Assembly (NCBI GenBank): GCA_028583405.1
Contig: CM053243.1
Span: 27,804,116 to 27,868,115, forward strand
Direction: 5' to 3'
DNA: 64,000 nt
From: Pogonophryne albipinna
Lineage: Eukaryota; Chordata; Actinopteri; Perciformes; Artedidraconidae
Of the stretch, positions 36,708 through 45,462 are shown one piece after another; positions within the stretch are counted from its first letter, which is position 1, and every line of letters begins with the position of its first letter. Below the pieces are notes generated by a model that was not told the DNA's origin, did not search any database, and saw only the letters and a program-made list of their open reading frames with translations. The position numbers and the translations under genes are program-made.

Positions 36708-36940
36708 CAGGGTTCGTACGGTCATTGAAAACCTGGAAAAGTCATGGAAATTCAAAATGCAAATTCCAGGCCCTGGAAAAGTTATGGAAAACAATATTTT
36801 TCCCAAAGTTTTGGAAAAGTCATGGAAATGTAACTAAAGTTGCGTCAAATATAAATTACATTTTATCTAATCGACGAAATAATCTGCGGTCGCGAGCTGT
36901 TATGTGCCATCATGACGCGCATGGTGTTATTTTTTAATAT
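36708..36940. mobile_element. Left end of a second hAT, truncated
   Basis: It starts CAGGGTTCGTACGGTCAT and continues with repeated TGGAAAAGT(C/T)ATGGAAA units, a familiar teleost hAT terminus. I found no matching CGAACCCTG right end inside the host element. Confidence 0.55.
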
Positions 36941-37109
36941 ATGAAGCACGAGCTGTGTGCTCGAGTCTTCCTGCCTGTCGGGTTGGCTGAACTCTGCTGC
37001 TCCGGGATGAGGGTCAGCTACATTATCTACAGTGTGTTCGTTAACTGTGCGGAGTCACTGTGGCACAGACTGAGTCGCTGGTGAACAGCTGTTAGAACAG
37101 GCCATTCAC

Positions 37110-37707
37110 GGAGCGTCCACACAGCAGCGTGCGTTGACGCTTGGCGGTGGGCGTGTCTGAAGCTTGGGGATTTTTTGCGAGCAACGCGACCAACAACCAA
37201 TCACATGAATCTCTCGCCCCCGACATACAAAGCAATAGCAATGTTAAAACGAAGTAAACTGGATATAAAATCCCCAAACAGGCGAAAACCTACCAGTTTC
37301 ACCCACTGTCTCTGCCTCCTCACTCCAAGCCTCGCTCCTCCGGTTTGTATCCCGGTAGATGAACAGAGACTGATCATTCAGCACCGGGTGATTCACTACC
37401 GCTATAATGAATTTTCCCTCAATTTTTTTGAATATGAGGAAATGACCTGCGTAGTCTCTCCCAGCATACACGCGGTTTGATTGGCTAGCGCTTGTACTGG
37501 CAGATTTGTATAAACGGGATTTCATTGACTGACGCCTCCGTCGAGGCGCCCAAAAGTTGAACATTGCTCAACTTTTGAAGCCAGCAACGCCAGCAACGCT
37601 CCACGTCGCTTCCCAAAATGCAGTTCGGCTAAAAGTGACGTCACCCCATTCAAAGTGAATGGGCAGAAGCGTTGGAAGCTTCAACGCACGCCGCTTTGTG
37701 GACGGGC
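37110..37707. mobile_element. MITE with CGTCCACA terminal inverted repeats
   Basis: The left CGTCCACACAGCAGCGTG and the complement of the right end, CGTCCACAAAGCGGCGTG, form a terminal inverted repeat of about 30 bp with few mismatches. It keeps a minus-strand ORF (37,244-37,564) that resembles a MADF domain, a domain found in PIF/Harbinger accessory proteins. A target duplication could not be defined. Confidence 0.55.
37244..37564 (-). pseudogene. MADF-like ORF fragment in a MITE
   Basis: The 106-codon ORF opens with ATG. It contains FIIAVVNHPVLNDQSLF followed by YRDTNRRSEAWSEEAE, which resembles the first half of a MADF domain (L-I-x-x-V-x-x-x-P-x-L-Y-D, then AW-x-E-I-A). The end of the ORF does not look like the rest of that domain, so this is likely a leftover exon of a Harbinger-type Myb/MADF protein. 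It may now be non-functional. Confidence 0.4.
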
Positions 37708-37782
37708 CGTCAGAGCAGAGCGGCAGAGCGTGATGTGAACTGAAAAGTTTTTCTGTCGCAATATCATTTAAGGAATCGTTGA

Positions 37783-37808
37783 GTTAGCTAGCTAGCTAGC
37801 TAGCTAGC
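37783..37808. repeat. (TAGC)n microsatellite
   Basis: About six TAGC units inside the hAT insertion. Confidence 0.9.
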
Positions 37809-37879
37809 ATTGTCACTATCTGCTAACGTTAGCTTTAGCCTTCGTTTTTTTTCATAGGCTATAAACAGAGGTGGTATAA

Positions 37880-38075
37880 GTACAGAGATTGTACTAGAGT
37901 AGAAGTACTCAGATATTGTACTTTAGTAGAAGTACTCAGATCTTGTACTTAATAAAAGTAGAAGTACTCAGATCTTGTACTTGAGTAAAAGTAGAAGTAC
38001 TCAGATCTTGTACTTGAGTAAAAGTAGAAGTACTCAGATCTTGTACTTGAGTAAAAGTAGAAGTACCAGAGAGTA
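37880..38075. repeat. Tandem repeat of about 34 bp (GTACTT/AAGTAC motif)
   Basis: Units containing GTAGAAGTACTCAGATCTTG and TACTTGAGTAAAA are repeated about five times. The preceding CAGAGGTGG at about 37,868 looks like a hAT-type left end, so the array may be the end of another nested element. Confidence 0.75.
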
Positions 38076-38680
38076 GGAATACTCTGTTACAGTAAAAGTC
38101 CTGCAATCAAAATGTTCCTCAAGTGAAAGTAGAAAAGTATTATAAAAATACTAAGAGGCATGAAGATACATTTTCATAATGCTCAACAGTGCTGCCAAAA
38201 TTATAAACTGACTGCTACACAATTAAAATAAATGCTTTTATATATTTCTATTAGATGTAACTCTTTGGCGTTTCTGTTATTATTACCTGCTGCTTTAGTT
38301 GTTCTGACTGCTAAAATCCTCTGTTATTCCTAATTTTAAAGCCGATATTCCGTGGGGTCGGATCCTTGTCACCTTTTTCATACCTGATGAGTTTGCATCC
38401 CTGACTACAGTTGCTTTAGCGTGTAGAAGTTAGTAAGCCTACTATTTGATTTGTTTTAGATAGGCATCTGCATCAGACAGCATATGGTTATTGAAATAAA
38501 TATATATGCAATTACGACATACAAGATGTGCCTTTAATAAATCTCACACTACTAAGGCAGCCGGTGGTTCCACCAGGGGCATCAATCCCGGGGGGGGGGG
38601 TTCGTTAAATAAATGTTAAAATAATTAATTTTTTGATAATAAATCAGTAAAATCAGGTACAAATAAGAATTAAATAACAT

Positions 38681-38707
38681 AACCCTAACCTAACCCTAAC
38701 CCTAAAA
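38681..38707. repeat. Short telomere-like CCCTAA repeat
   Basis: About four units of the CCCTAA type, one of them shortened. Too short to be more than an interstitial telomere-like or chance repeat inside the hAT insertion. A G-run lies at 38,590-38,600. Confidence 0.6.
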
Positions 38708-39090
38708 CCGAAAATAAACTAACAAAATCCGCCATTATCCGGCACATTTTTGCGCACAATTTCGGCGCGACCGCCACAACGACTCAGAAGGTGCCCTTTT
38801 TTTTTCTCTTGAGCACCTGCCCCTATAAATGTCTGTGCACGCCACTGGGAAGGACCCCTCTGATGATTTTGTTTTGGAGTATTTCAACTCTACATGCGGG
38901 GTTTTTCAGACATCCTTGCGGGTGCCTCTGACTGCTTGGCTGAAAATTATTGATGGAAAAGCTACAAAGCTTAAAGAACTTTTGAAACAGAGTCAGACAT
39001 CGATAGACATTATACTGGTGAAAAAGACTCTCACTTTTGCAGAGGACTCAGCCTCCCACTCAACATAACAAGTCACACCCTCCTCACCAG

Positions 39091-39113
39091 ATCATTTAAA
39101 ACTAAAGACCCCT
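39091..39113 (+). promoter_or_regulatory. Candidate shared promoter element (left arm, first site)
   Basis: ATCATTTAAAACTAAAGACC is close to the sequence at 41,324-41,346, at the same kind of place: after a gene or gene relic and ahead of the next ORF. TTTAAAA could act as a TATA-like box. It also overlaps a shared AAGTC-C-CC tract a few bases upstream. Function is inferred from recurrence only. Confidence 0.4.
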
Positions 39114-39127
39114 CAAAGAACAGCATT

Positions 39128-39310
39128 GTGTTTTCTGCCTATGTAAAAGGTCTTACGAAAATGTGTTATCTCTGTATCAAGATGATGTGTTTAAAAATGA
39201 ATCTTGTGAAAAATACCAACGGTGTGAGAGACGTCATAAAGACACTCATTTTAACCACAGTGTTTGGTCTCTACAAATGTTTAAAGATTGTTACAAAATG
39301 TAAAAAATAA
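39128..39310 (+). CDS. Small hypothetical ORF (left arm), truncated
   Basis: The frame opens with GTG; the first ATG is at residue 12, leaving 49 codons. The product would be hydrophobic and Lys-rich with several cysteines (MCYLCIKMMCLKMN near the start). One base is missing near the end relative to the right-arm copy, which removes eight residues. No family is recognised. It lies just downstream of the candidate promoter element, but its shortness and lack of an early ATG make it doubtful. Confidence 0.25.
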   Translation: MFSAYVKGLTKMCYLCIKMMCLKMNLVKNTNGVRDVIKTLILTTVFGLYKCLKIVTKCKK

Positions 39311-39544
39311 AAAAAGGTATGGAGACAAAATTAATTCAGGTGACTCTTTCTTTATTAGGAAAACAAAAATATAATACAAATGGTTTAAGGGGTAAAATGT
39401 AACCATCTTGGACTTAATATTCTAACAAAATACAGAACAGAATACATTTTCTTTTAAACGCACTTTTTGAAATTATTTATTTATTATTTCAGTGGAACAA
39501 TCCAGTTTTTTTGTTAACATCAACGTTTTTTTCTCTTTTCTTGT

Positions 39545-39820
39545 GTTACTAAGATACTTTTGGACACACTGGCGTATGCAACACTTAACAACTGGTAGAT
39601 TATGAAGTACTTTGTAAGGAATTTGGTTTTCTTTTAATGGCAGGGTTTTTTTTTTGCTGTAAAAACACTTGTTCAGTTAAACAAGGTTTTTTTCTTTTCT
39701 GATAACCTTACATATTTTAGTTATTTTCTGCTACCAAGATACTTTAATATACACCTTGATGTATGCAACACTTAACAAAGGGTATAATATGAAGTACTTG
39801 GTAAGGAATGGGGTTTTGTT
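39545..39820. repeat. Duplicated 85-bp unit in the arm's non-coding part
   Basis: Two units with TATGCAACACTTAACAA and TATGAAGTACTTTGTAAGGAA start about 184 bp apart. A related motif, GTAGATAATGAAGTACTTTG, appears in the central array (43,549 and 44,300), linking arm and centre. The mirror copy is at about 46,330-46,610. Confidence 0.6.
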
Positions 39821-39823
39821 TAA

Positions 39824-41012
39824 GGCGAGACACCCCAGGTGAATAGGGTAATTTTTTTTACTTAAAGGTATCAGCTAGAAATTTCTCCAGTTAATTACTT
39901 ACAATAAGGCAATTGTCTTTTGTATTACAAGTTTTCTGAAATAGCATGTTTAAATATGCAAATTACCCATTATCTCAATAAATATGCACATCTTTTAACA
40001 CATTTCAGGAATCGAAATCTGAACTTTGGATAAAGCCAGGTTCAAAATTATTGTTTCATTTTGATGTCATATTAGTATCTAAGGCTTTTATAGAAGGGAT
40101 ATTGGATATCTCTTTTTATCACTCCATAAATCAGAAAATACTGTCAACAGCTCTAAAATATCTATTTTCGCCATGTTTTTAGGTATACAATGTTGTATAA
40201 TTCAGGCTATGAATGATATATGAACAAACCCTTCTGTAAAAGCCTTCATAATATTGATAGGAATATAACTGGAAGGTTTGGTGTATGTACTTGCTACTGA
40301 AGTTGAAATTTCAAACTCAGAGTAGGAGAAAAAACTCATTTTGAGAAAACGACCTTTAAAGATTGCAGTGAGGCGCTAGCTAAACCCTCCTGTTCTTTGG
40401 ATGACAGCTTGCGCATCGACGCACTCCGTGAAGGTATTTCATGTTTTGGGTCATTTGTTTTTTGTATAACCTTGCTTCTGCAAGTGACAATTGTTGTCGT
40501 CTTCTCTGTGAACGCTTTTTTCGCCGTTCTTTTGCCATTTTGAGATTTCAATTTCTAGCGGAAAGCTAACCAGGAAGTGTTTTAGCACACCACGTGACGC
40601 ATCTGAACGAATCACGTTGTCAGAAATTGACACCAGCCAATGAGATTTTGTTTCTTGGTTTAAGACCCCTTTGTGCTTTCACGATTGGTTGCTGATACAA
40701 AGGAAATGACCATATTTGGATCCAATGAGATTGTGCAGGAGAGACACAGCTTTCCAACGATATCTCTGTTGACATGGTGCACACAGCGGTCACTGTACTT
40801 TATGTTACGTTAGAATGCTAACTTTTGGTGAATTTAGGAGAAATCTACAGACGCAAATAGACAAACTATAGTAAAATAAACATTAAAATGTGTATTTTGT
40901 ACGTTTTCCTTCCAAAAGCCTGAAAGAAAACATGTTATAGAATCAAAATAGCACAAAATCTCAAAATTGACCAGTACTGGAAAAACGATGTTTTTGCCTG
41001 CCGTGTCTCGCC
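39824..41012. mobile_element. TTAA-flanked element (Kolobok- or piggyBac-like), left arm only
   Basis: The ends are GGCGAGACAC and GTGTCTCGCC. TTAA is present on both sides (39,820-39,823 and 41,013-41,016), while the right arm has a single TTAA at the matching place, giving the empty site. A TTAA duplication with GG-starting ends fits Kolobok better than piggyBac, which usually starts CC. Two short minus-strand ORFs (40,336-40,633), one Lys/Ser-rich, have no recognisable domain. Confidence 0.8.
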
Positions 41013-41189
41013 TTAAGGGTGCAAAACTTTAGAACTGGGTAAAATATTCATTAATTTGTAATGAATAGAGTTTCTTTTCTTTTGATTTTCAACATACTAT
41101 TTTGTACACAATGACTTTTCCATATTTCTGACTAACTATACTTTTGACTTTTTCCGCAAAATCTTGACAAACTATTACTTATTCTTAAA

Positions 41190-41345
41190 TTTGACCTATT
41201 GCTGCTTGGTTGGAAATGATAGATGAAAAAGCTACAACGATTAAAGAACTTTTAAAAAAACGTTCAATTCTCCAGATGACTCCTCCCCATTCAACGCAAT
41301 AAGTCCCACCCTACACTCAGCAAATCATCTAAAACGAAGGACCCC
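41190..41345 (+). pseudogene. 3' relic of another copy of the 268-aa gene (left arm)
   Basis: The reading AAWLEMIDEKATTIKELLKK resembles the C-terminal part of the 268-aa protein around residues 225-243, and the 3' flank shares the AAGTCCCACC tract. The rest of that copy is absent. It shows that the gene was once present in tandem between the small ORF and the 168-aa gene. The mirror relic is at about 46,020-46,150. Confidence 0.6.
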
Positions 41346-41346
41346 A
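41324..41346 (+). promoter_or_regulatory. Candidate shared promoter element (left arm, second site)
   Basis: ATCATCTAAAACGAAGGACC resembles 39,091-39,113 and lies 26 bp ahead of the ATG of the 168-aa gene. The promoter role is inferred from recurrence and position. Confidence 0.4.
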
Positions 41347-41371
41347 CTAAGACGACCGTTGTAAACTAGCC

Positions 41372-41878
41372 ATGGATCTGAGAAAAACCAAGACTCCCCC
41401 CGCGAGTTGCAGCCAGGAACAGACTCCTGGACTAACATCATCACCACCATTTTGGACACCCGAATCCTGCAATACTACTGCTGCTGATTTTGCTCCTTGG
41501 GCCAAGACGTCTCTGTTTGTGGACACAGTGAAATCGGTGTTGGTTGATATTGTGGAGAGGGTGATACACCGGTACAGAGAAGAAATCTGCAACGGGTGCC
41601 GAGTCAGTCACCCCGGCCAGAGGCAACACGATTTTCTGAATGACATGTCCGATTTTTACTTCAGAAACAATTACAACGCGTTAATGAAAAGACTCTGGCT
41701 CACCGACTTAATTACTGAGATCGACCAGACTCTTATTGATAAAGACATTTTCACGGATGATTGGAGGATCCAAGGCGCTTCGGAGGCTTTTCTTCACAAT
41801 ATCAAGAATTGCAGACGCCTCAAGGAGAGACTTGAAAAGATCCATGCCGAGTTGGATGGAGAAGAAGAAGACTATTAA
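41372..41878 (+). CDS. Hypothetical 168-aa protein with a Cys/His cluster (left arm)
   Basis: The ORF starts at ATG 41,372, just after the second candidate promoter element, and ends with an acidic tail (GEEEDY). Residues 1-45 are Ser/Thr/Pro-rich. Residues 46-72 look like an amphipathic helix. Cys73, Cys76, His80 and His86 form a C-x2-C-x3-H-x5-H cluster that could bind zinc. The rest is helical and charged. It differs from the right-arm copy at two residues, so both look intact. I recognise no family. The 110-aa ORF follows 69 bp downstream on the same strand. Retention of both copies suggests recent duplication or some constraint; I cannot tell which. Confidence 0.6.
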   Translation: MDLRKTKTPPASCSQEQTPGLTSSPPFWTPESCNTTAADFAPWAKTSLFVDTVKSVLVDIVERVIHRYREEICNGCRVSHPGQRQHDFLNDMSDFYFRNNYNALMKRLWLTDLITEIDQTLIDKDIFTDDWRIQGASEAFLHNIKNCRRLKERLEKIHAELDGEEEDY

Positions 41879-41947
41879 CCAGCAGTTGACTGAAGCCAGG
41901 GATTTTGTTAGATACATTGACTTTTTTTCTTTAAAGTAAAGTAAAAA

Positions 41948-42280
41948 ATGGGAAACTACTATGCAAAACGCTCTGTATATAGTGATCATAATGTAGTCAA
42001 TACCCTTTTAATAAGTGTGGTGATGGGGACGATTGAAAACAGAATGAGTAGTGACCCCCGTGTAAACAGAATGGCTGAAGTTTGTAAACTGGAAGACATT
42101 TTGGATATCGTTCGTTCTGGCAGTACTATTCCGGGTCATTGGGAAACGATTGTAAACGAGACATTTAAAGTGGTCCTGGAATCTTCATTTTCCGAAACAT
42201 TCTGTAACATTACCGCAGAAATGGAACAAACATCAAAAGTGTATCATGTGCTCTCATTGTATGCTCTGTTTTTTTTTTAG
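41948..42280 (+). CDS. Hypothetical 110-aa protein (left arm, C-terminus shortened)
   Basis: The ORF starts at ATG 41,948, 69 bp after the stop of the 168-aa ORF. The product starts Met-Gly-Asn, and a glycine at position 2 would allow N-myristoylation, although residue 6 is Ala instead of the usual Ser or Thr. The remainder is predicted helical, with no recognisable domain. It matches the right-arm ORF at 45,008-45,394 closely for about 104 residues. A longer T-run at about 42,269-42,278 then shifts the frame and ends the protein early, while the right-arm version runs to 128 residues. Confidence 0.5.
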   Translation: MGNYYAKRSVYSDHNVVNTLLISVVMGTIENRMSSDPRVNRMAEVCKLEDILDIVRSGSTIPGHWETIVNETFKVVLESSFSETFCNITAEMEQTSKVYHVLSLYALFFF

Positions 42281-42545
42281 ATGTAATGCATTTTTGTGTC
42301 AAAAACAGAGCATACAATGAGAGCACATGATACATTTTAAATGTTTCGTTTACAATACTATTACTATATATGAAAGCAAAAAATAAATAAAACACATTTT
42401 CATTTTGTAATGGTTGTTTAATTGAAAACACAACATTCAACACATTTTCATAAAAAAACACATTACATTTTACCAAGTTAGTGTCGTAGTGCATACAAGG
42501 TAATAGACTTAACGATTTGCACTGCTGCTTCTCTCCGCGTTTCAT
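42241..42545 (-). pseudogene. Inverted 3' fragment of the 110-aa gene at the edge of the centre
   Basis: 42,303-42,334 is an inverted copy of 42,241-42,270, giving a hairpin with a loop of about 32 bases. Reading on along the minus strand, the sequence IVNETFK then jumps about 70 bp ahead to the YHVLSLYALF end of the 110-aa protein. So a third, internally deleted copy points back toward the left arm. The 111-codon ORF covering it is not credible as a separate gene. Confidence 0.55.
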
Positions 42546-42589
42546 TTACAGTGATCGGTTTATCGTTCAATTCCCATACTCTACACGCA

Positions 42590-42880
42590 TTAAGAGACAC
42601 TATTTTCGGATACAATTTCTCCATTTTCACCCCTTTCCTCTGGTTCTCCCAAAAAGATAACGTAGAGACTTTTTCTGACTCTGGATGAATGTAAGGGGAG
42701 TTGTCAGGGGACTCTACCTGCCTTAAGAGACACTATTTTCGGATATATTTTATCCATTTTCACCCTTTTCTCTGGTTCTTCCAAAAGTTAACTTACACTA
42801 TTTCTGACTCTGGAGGAATGTAACGGGAGTTATCAGGGGACTATATCCGCCTTAAGAGACACTATTTTCGGATACATTTA
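42590..42880. repeat. Tandem repeat of about 130 bp, 2.3 copies
   Basis: Units beginning TTAAGAGACACTATTTTCGG start at about 42,590, 42,723 and 42,852. The third is cut short where the main central array starts. Confidence 0.8.
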
Positions 42881-44530
42881 TCCAATTCAGTGAAACAAGG
42901 CAGTTTTGAACATTTGACAGATTTATGCTTAATTCTCTCAAAATGATACTGAAAGATACACTTTTATGTTTAAAAGCTGACCACTACCATGAGATTTCGT
43001 CAAGCATCTGACTCTTAATGGCAGTTTGTCATTTTGAGGCTATTTCAGTGAAACAAGGCTGTTTTGAACATTTGACAGATTTATGCTTAATTCTCTCAAA
43101 AGGTTACCGAAAGATACACTTTTCTTTTTAAAAGCTGTCCACTACCATGAAAGTACTGGAGACTGCCCCTGTCTTGTCACATAGATTATACTATCTGTGT
43201 CGTAGTAGAAAACTCTGTCCTGTAATTTCTCCAATTCACTGTACAGTTTCAGCCAGTTTGTGATTTTGACGCTATTTCAGTGAAACAAGGCTGTTTTGAA
43301 CATTTGACAGATTTATGCTTAAATTCTCTCAGAAAGTTACTGAAATATACACTTTTGTGTTTAAAAGCTGACCACTACCATGAAGTACTCTGTTTGAGTA
43401 GATTTCGTTAGTATTCTGACTCTTAATGGCAGTTTGTGATTTTGAGGCTATTTCAGTGAAGGCCGTTTTGAACATTTGACAGATTTATGCTTAATTCTCT
43501 CAAAAAGTTACCGAAAGATACACTTTTCTTTTTTAAAAGCTGAAAAGTAGATAATGAAGTACTTTGTGTCAGTAGATTTCGTTAAGAATCTGACTCTTAA
43601 TGGCAGTTTGTGATTTTGAGGCTATTTCAGTGAAGGCTGTTTTGAACATTTGACAGATTTATGCTTAATTCTCTCAGAAAGTTACCGAAAGATACACTTT
43701 TGTATTTAAAAAGCTGACCACTACCATGAGAGTACTGGAGACTGCCCCTGTGTTGTCACATAGACTATACTATCTGTGTGGTAGTAGAAAACTCTGTGCT
43801 GTAATTTCTCAAATTCACTGTATAGTTTCAGCCAGTTTGTGATTTTGACGCCATTTCAGTGAAACAAGGCTGTTTTGAACATTTGACAGATTTATGCTTA
43901 ATTCTCTCAAAAAGTTACTGAAAGATACACTTTTGTATTTAAAAGCTGACCACTACCATGAAGTACTCTGAGTATATTTCGTTAGGATTCTGACTCTTAA
44001 TGGCAGTTTGTGATTTTGAGGCTATTTCAGTGAAACAAGGCTGTTTTGAACATTTGACAGATTTATGCTTAAATTCTCTGAGAAAAGTTACTGAAAGATA
44101 CACTTTTGTGTATAAAAAGCTGAAAAGTAGATAATGAAGTACTCTGTGTCAGTAGATTTCGTTAGGATTCTGACTCTTAATGGCAGTTTGTCATTTTGAG
44201 GCTATTTCAGTGAAGGCAGTTTTGAACATTTGACAGATTTATGCTTAATTCTCTCAAAAAGTTACCGAAAGATACACTTTTCTTTTTTAAAAGCTGAAAA
44301 GTAGATAATGAAGTACTTTGTGTCAGTAGATTTCGTTAAGAATCTGACTCTTAATGGCAGTTTGTGATTTTGAGGCTATTTCAGTGAAGGCTGTTTTGAA
44401 CATTTGACAAATTTATGCTTAAATTCTCTGAGAAAAGTTACTGAAAGATACACTTTTGTGTATAAAAGCTGACCACTACCATGAAAGTACTCTGTTTTAG
44501 TAGATTTCGTCAAGCATCTGACTCTTAATG
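42880..44530. repeat. Central tandem array, about nine copies of 171-232 bp
   Basis: The marker GCTATTTCAGTGAA recurs at 43,039, 43,271, 43,447, 43,621, 43,850 (one mismatch), 44,021, 44,201 and 44,375, with a partial copy near 42,886. The spacings are 232, 176, 174, 229, 171, 180 and 174 bp. The two long units carry an extra block containing GAGACTGCCCCTG. Each unit has GAACATTTGACAGATTTATG and AGATACACTTTT. No ORF is present. Confidence 0.9.
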
Positions 44531-45029
44531 GTCCTCTCTAAATTTGATTCAGGGTTTGTTTTAAATGATTTGTGCTTTGTGTGTACAGACACACAAAAAA
44601 CACTGAAAACACAAAAACCATACTAGTGTTTTCTGTGTGTCTGTGTTTCTGCATTTCTGTGTGTTTCTGCGTTTCTGTGTGTTTCTGTGTTTCTGTGGGT
44701 GTATAATACGCACGTTTCAATACACATTTATCCTACATCTTCCCTGTTATCCCCCCCTTGTTATAATGAAGACAACAGTGCATGTGAAGGACTGTAATAC
44801 ACATGTATCAGACCCGCTCCCCTTGCTATAATGAAGACAACAGTTTTTAAATGTAAAAAAACCCACTTTTTTTATTTTGTAAAAATGTCCTATTTACATT
44901 TTTATTTTTTCACACACAAAAATCAATAGTTATACTGATTGTAACATCCCCAGGACCGTCTCCAGTTTAGAATTCCCCATATTACTGGAAATATCATGGT
45001 GGAGTTTTTACACTTCAGTCAAAATATTC
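44531..45029. repeat. Remainder of the centre, with a GTTTCTGTGT minisatellite
   Basis: 44,630-44,700 repeats the motif GTTTCTG(T/C)GT about seven times. A segment ending in TATAATGAAGACAACAG occurs twice (44,761-44,778 and 44,826-44,843). Nothing coding is seen. Confidence 0.75.
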
Positions 45030-45394
45030 ATGTGTATGCTGTTTTCGACATAAAGATGCATTACATCTACAAACAGAGCATACAATGAGAGCACATGATA
45101 CACTTTTGATGTTTCTTCCATTTCTGCGGTAATGTTACAGAATGTTTCGGAAAATGAAGATTCCAGGACCACTTTAAATGTCTCGTATACAATCGTTTCC
45201 CAATGACCCGGAATAGTACTGCCAGAACGAACGATATCCAAAATGTCTTCCAGTTTACAAACTTCAGCCATTCTGTTTACACGGGGGTCACTACTCATTC
45301 TGTTTTCAATCGTCCCCATCACCACACTTATTAAAAGGGTATTGACTACATTATGATCAATATATACAGAGCGTTTTGCATAGTAGTTTCCCAT
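45008..45394 (-). CDS. Hypothetical 128-aa protein (right arm)
   Basis: This is the longer version of the 110-aa ORF at 41,948-42,280, opening with ATG on the minus strand. It begins Met-Gly-Asn, so N-myristoylation is possible but the site is imperfect. The last 20 or so residues extend into the start of the centre and are absent from the left copy because of a T-run difference. It differs at about three other residues. It lies 68 bp downstream of the right-arm 168-aa gene on the same strand, in mirror image of the left arm. No family is recognised. Confidence 0.55.
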   Translation of the reverse strand: MGNYYAKRSVYIDHNVVNTLLISVVMGTIENRMSSDPRVNRMAEVCKLEDILDIVRSGSTIPGHWETIVYETFKVVLESSFSETFCNITAEMEETSKVYHVLSLYALFVDVMHLYVENSIHMNILTEV

Positions 45395-45462
45395 TTTTTA
45401 TTTTACTTTAAAGAAAAAAAGTCAATGTATCGAACAAATCCCTGGCTTCAGTCAACTGCTGG

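Larger units (their letters stand above)
36237..38847. mobile_element. hAT element inserted in the left-arm gene, exact 8-bp TSD
   Basis: The ends are CAGAGACGTGCACA and TGTGCACGCCACTG. GGAAGGAC is duplicated at 36,229-36,236 and 38,848-38,855. The intact right-arm copy has a single GGAAGGAC at this point, which confirms the empty site. It contains further nested material: another hAT left end at 36,708, a MITE at 37,110-37,707, and tandem repeats at 37,783-38,075. Confidence 0.9.
35643..39068 (+). pseudogene. Broken left-arm copy of the 268-aa gene
   Basis: This copy matches the intact gene at 47,084-47,890. It starts with ATG at 35,643, right after a run of A. It is broken twice. Codon 155, a glutamate codon in the right-arm copy, is a TAA stop here, leaving a 154-codon ORF (35,643-36,107). 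Codons 196-198 are then split by a 2.6-kb hAT insertion (36,237-38,847) with an 8-bp duplication. Coding resumes after the insertion and ends at 39,068. Several further substitutions separate it from the right-arm copy. A shortened protein of 154 residues with only the first of two similar halves could still be made, but I have no evidence for that. Confidence 0.85.
34295..42315 (+). repeat. Left arm (inverted repeat) of the palindromic element
   Basis: It matches 45,030-50,918 in inverted orientation at high identity. Two insertions absent from the right arm sit in it: a hAT (36,237-38,847) and a TTAA-flanked element (39,824-41,012). Subtracting them leaves about 4.2 kb, the same as the right arm without its LINE. 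Confidence 0.9.

Noticed and set aside
38681..38707. Interstitial telomere site
   Set aside because: Only about four CCCTAA-type units inside a hAT insertion; too short to carry meaning.
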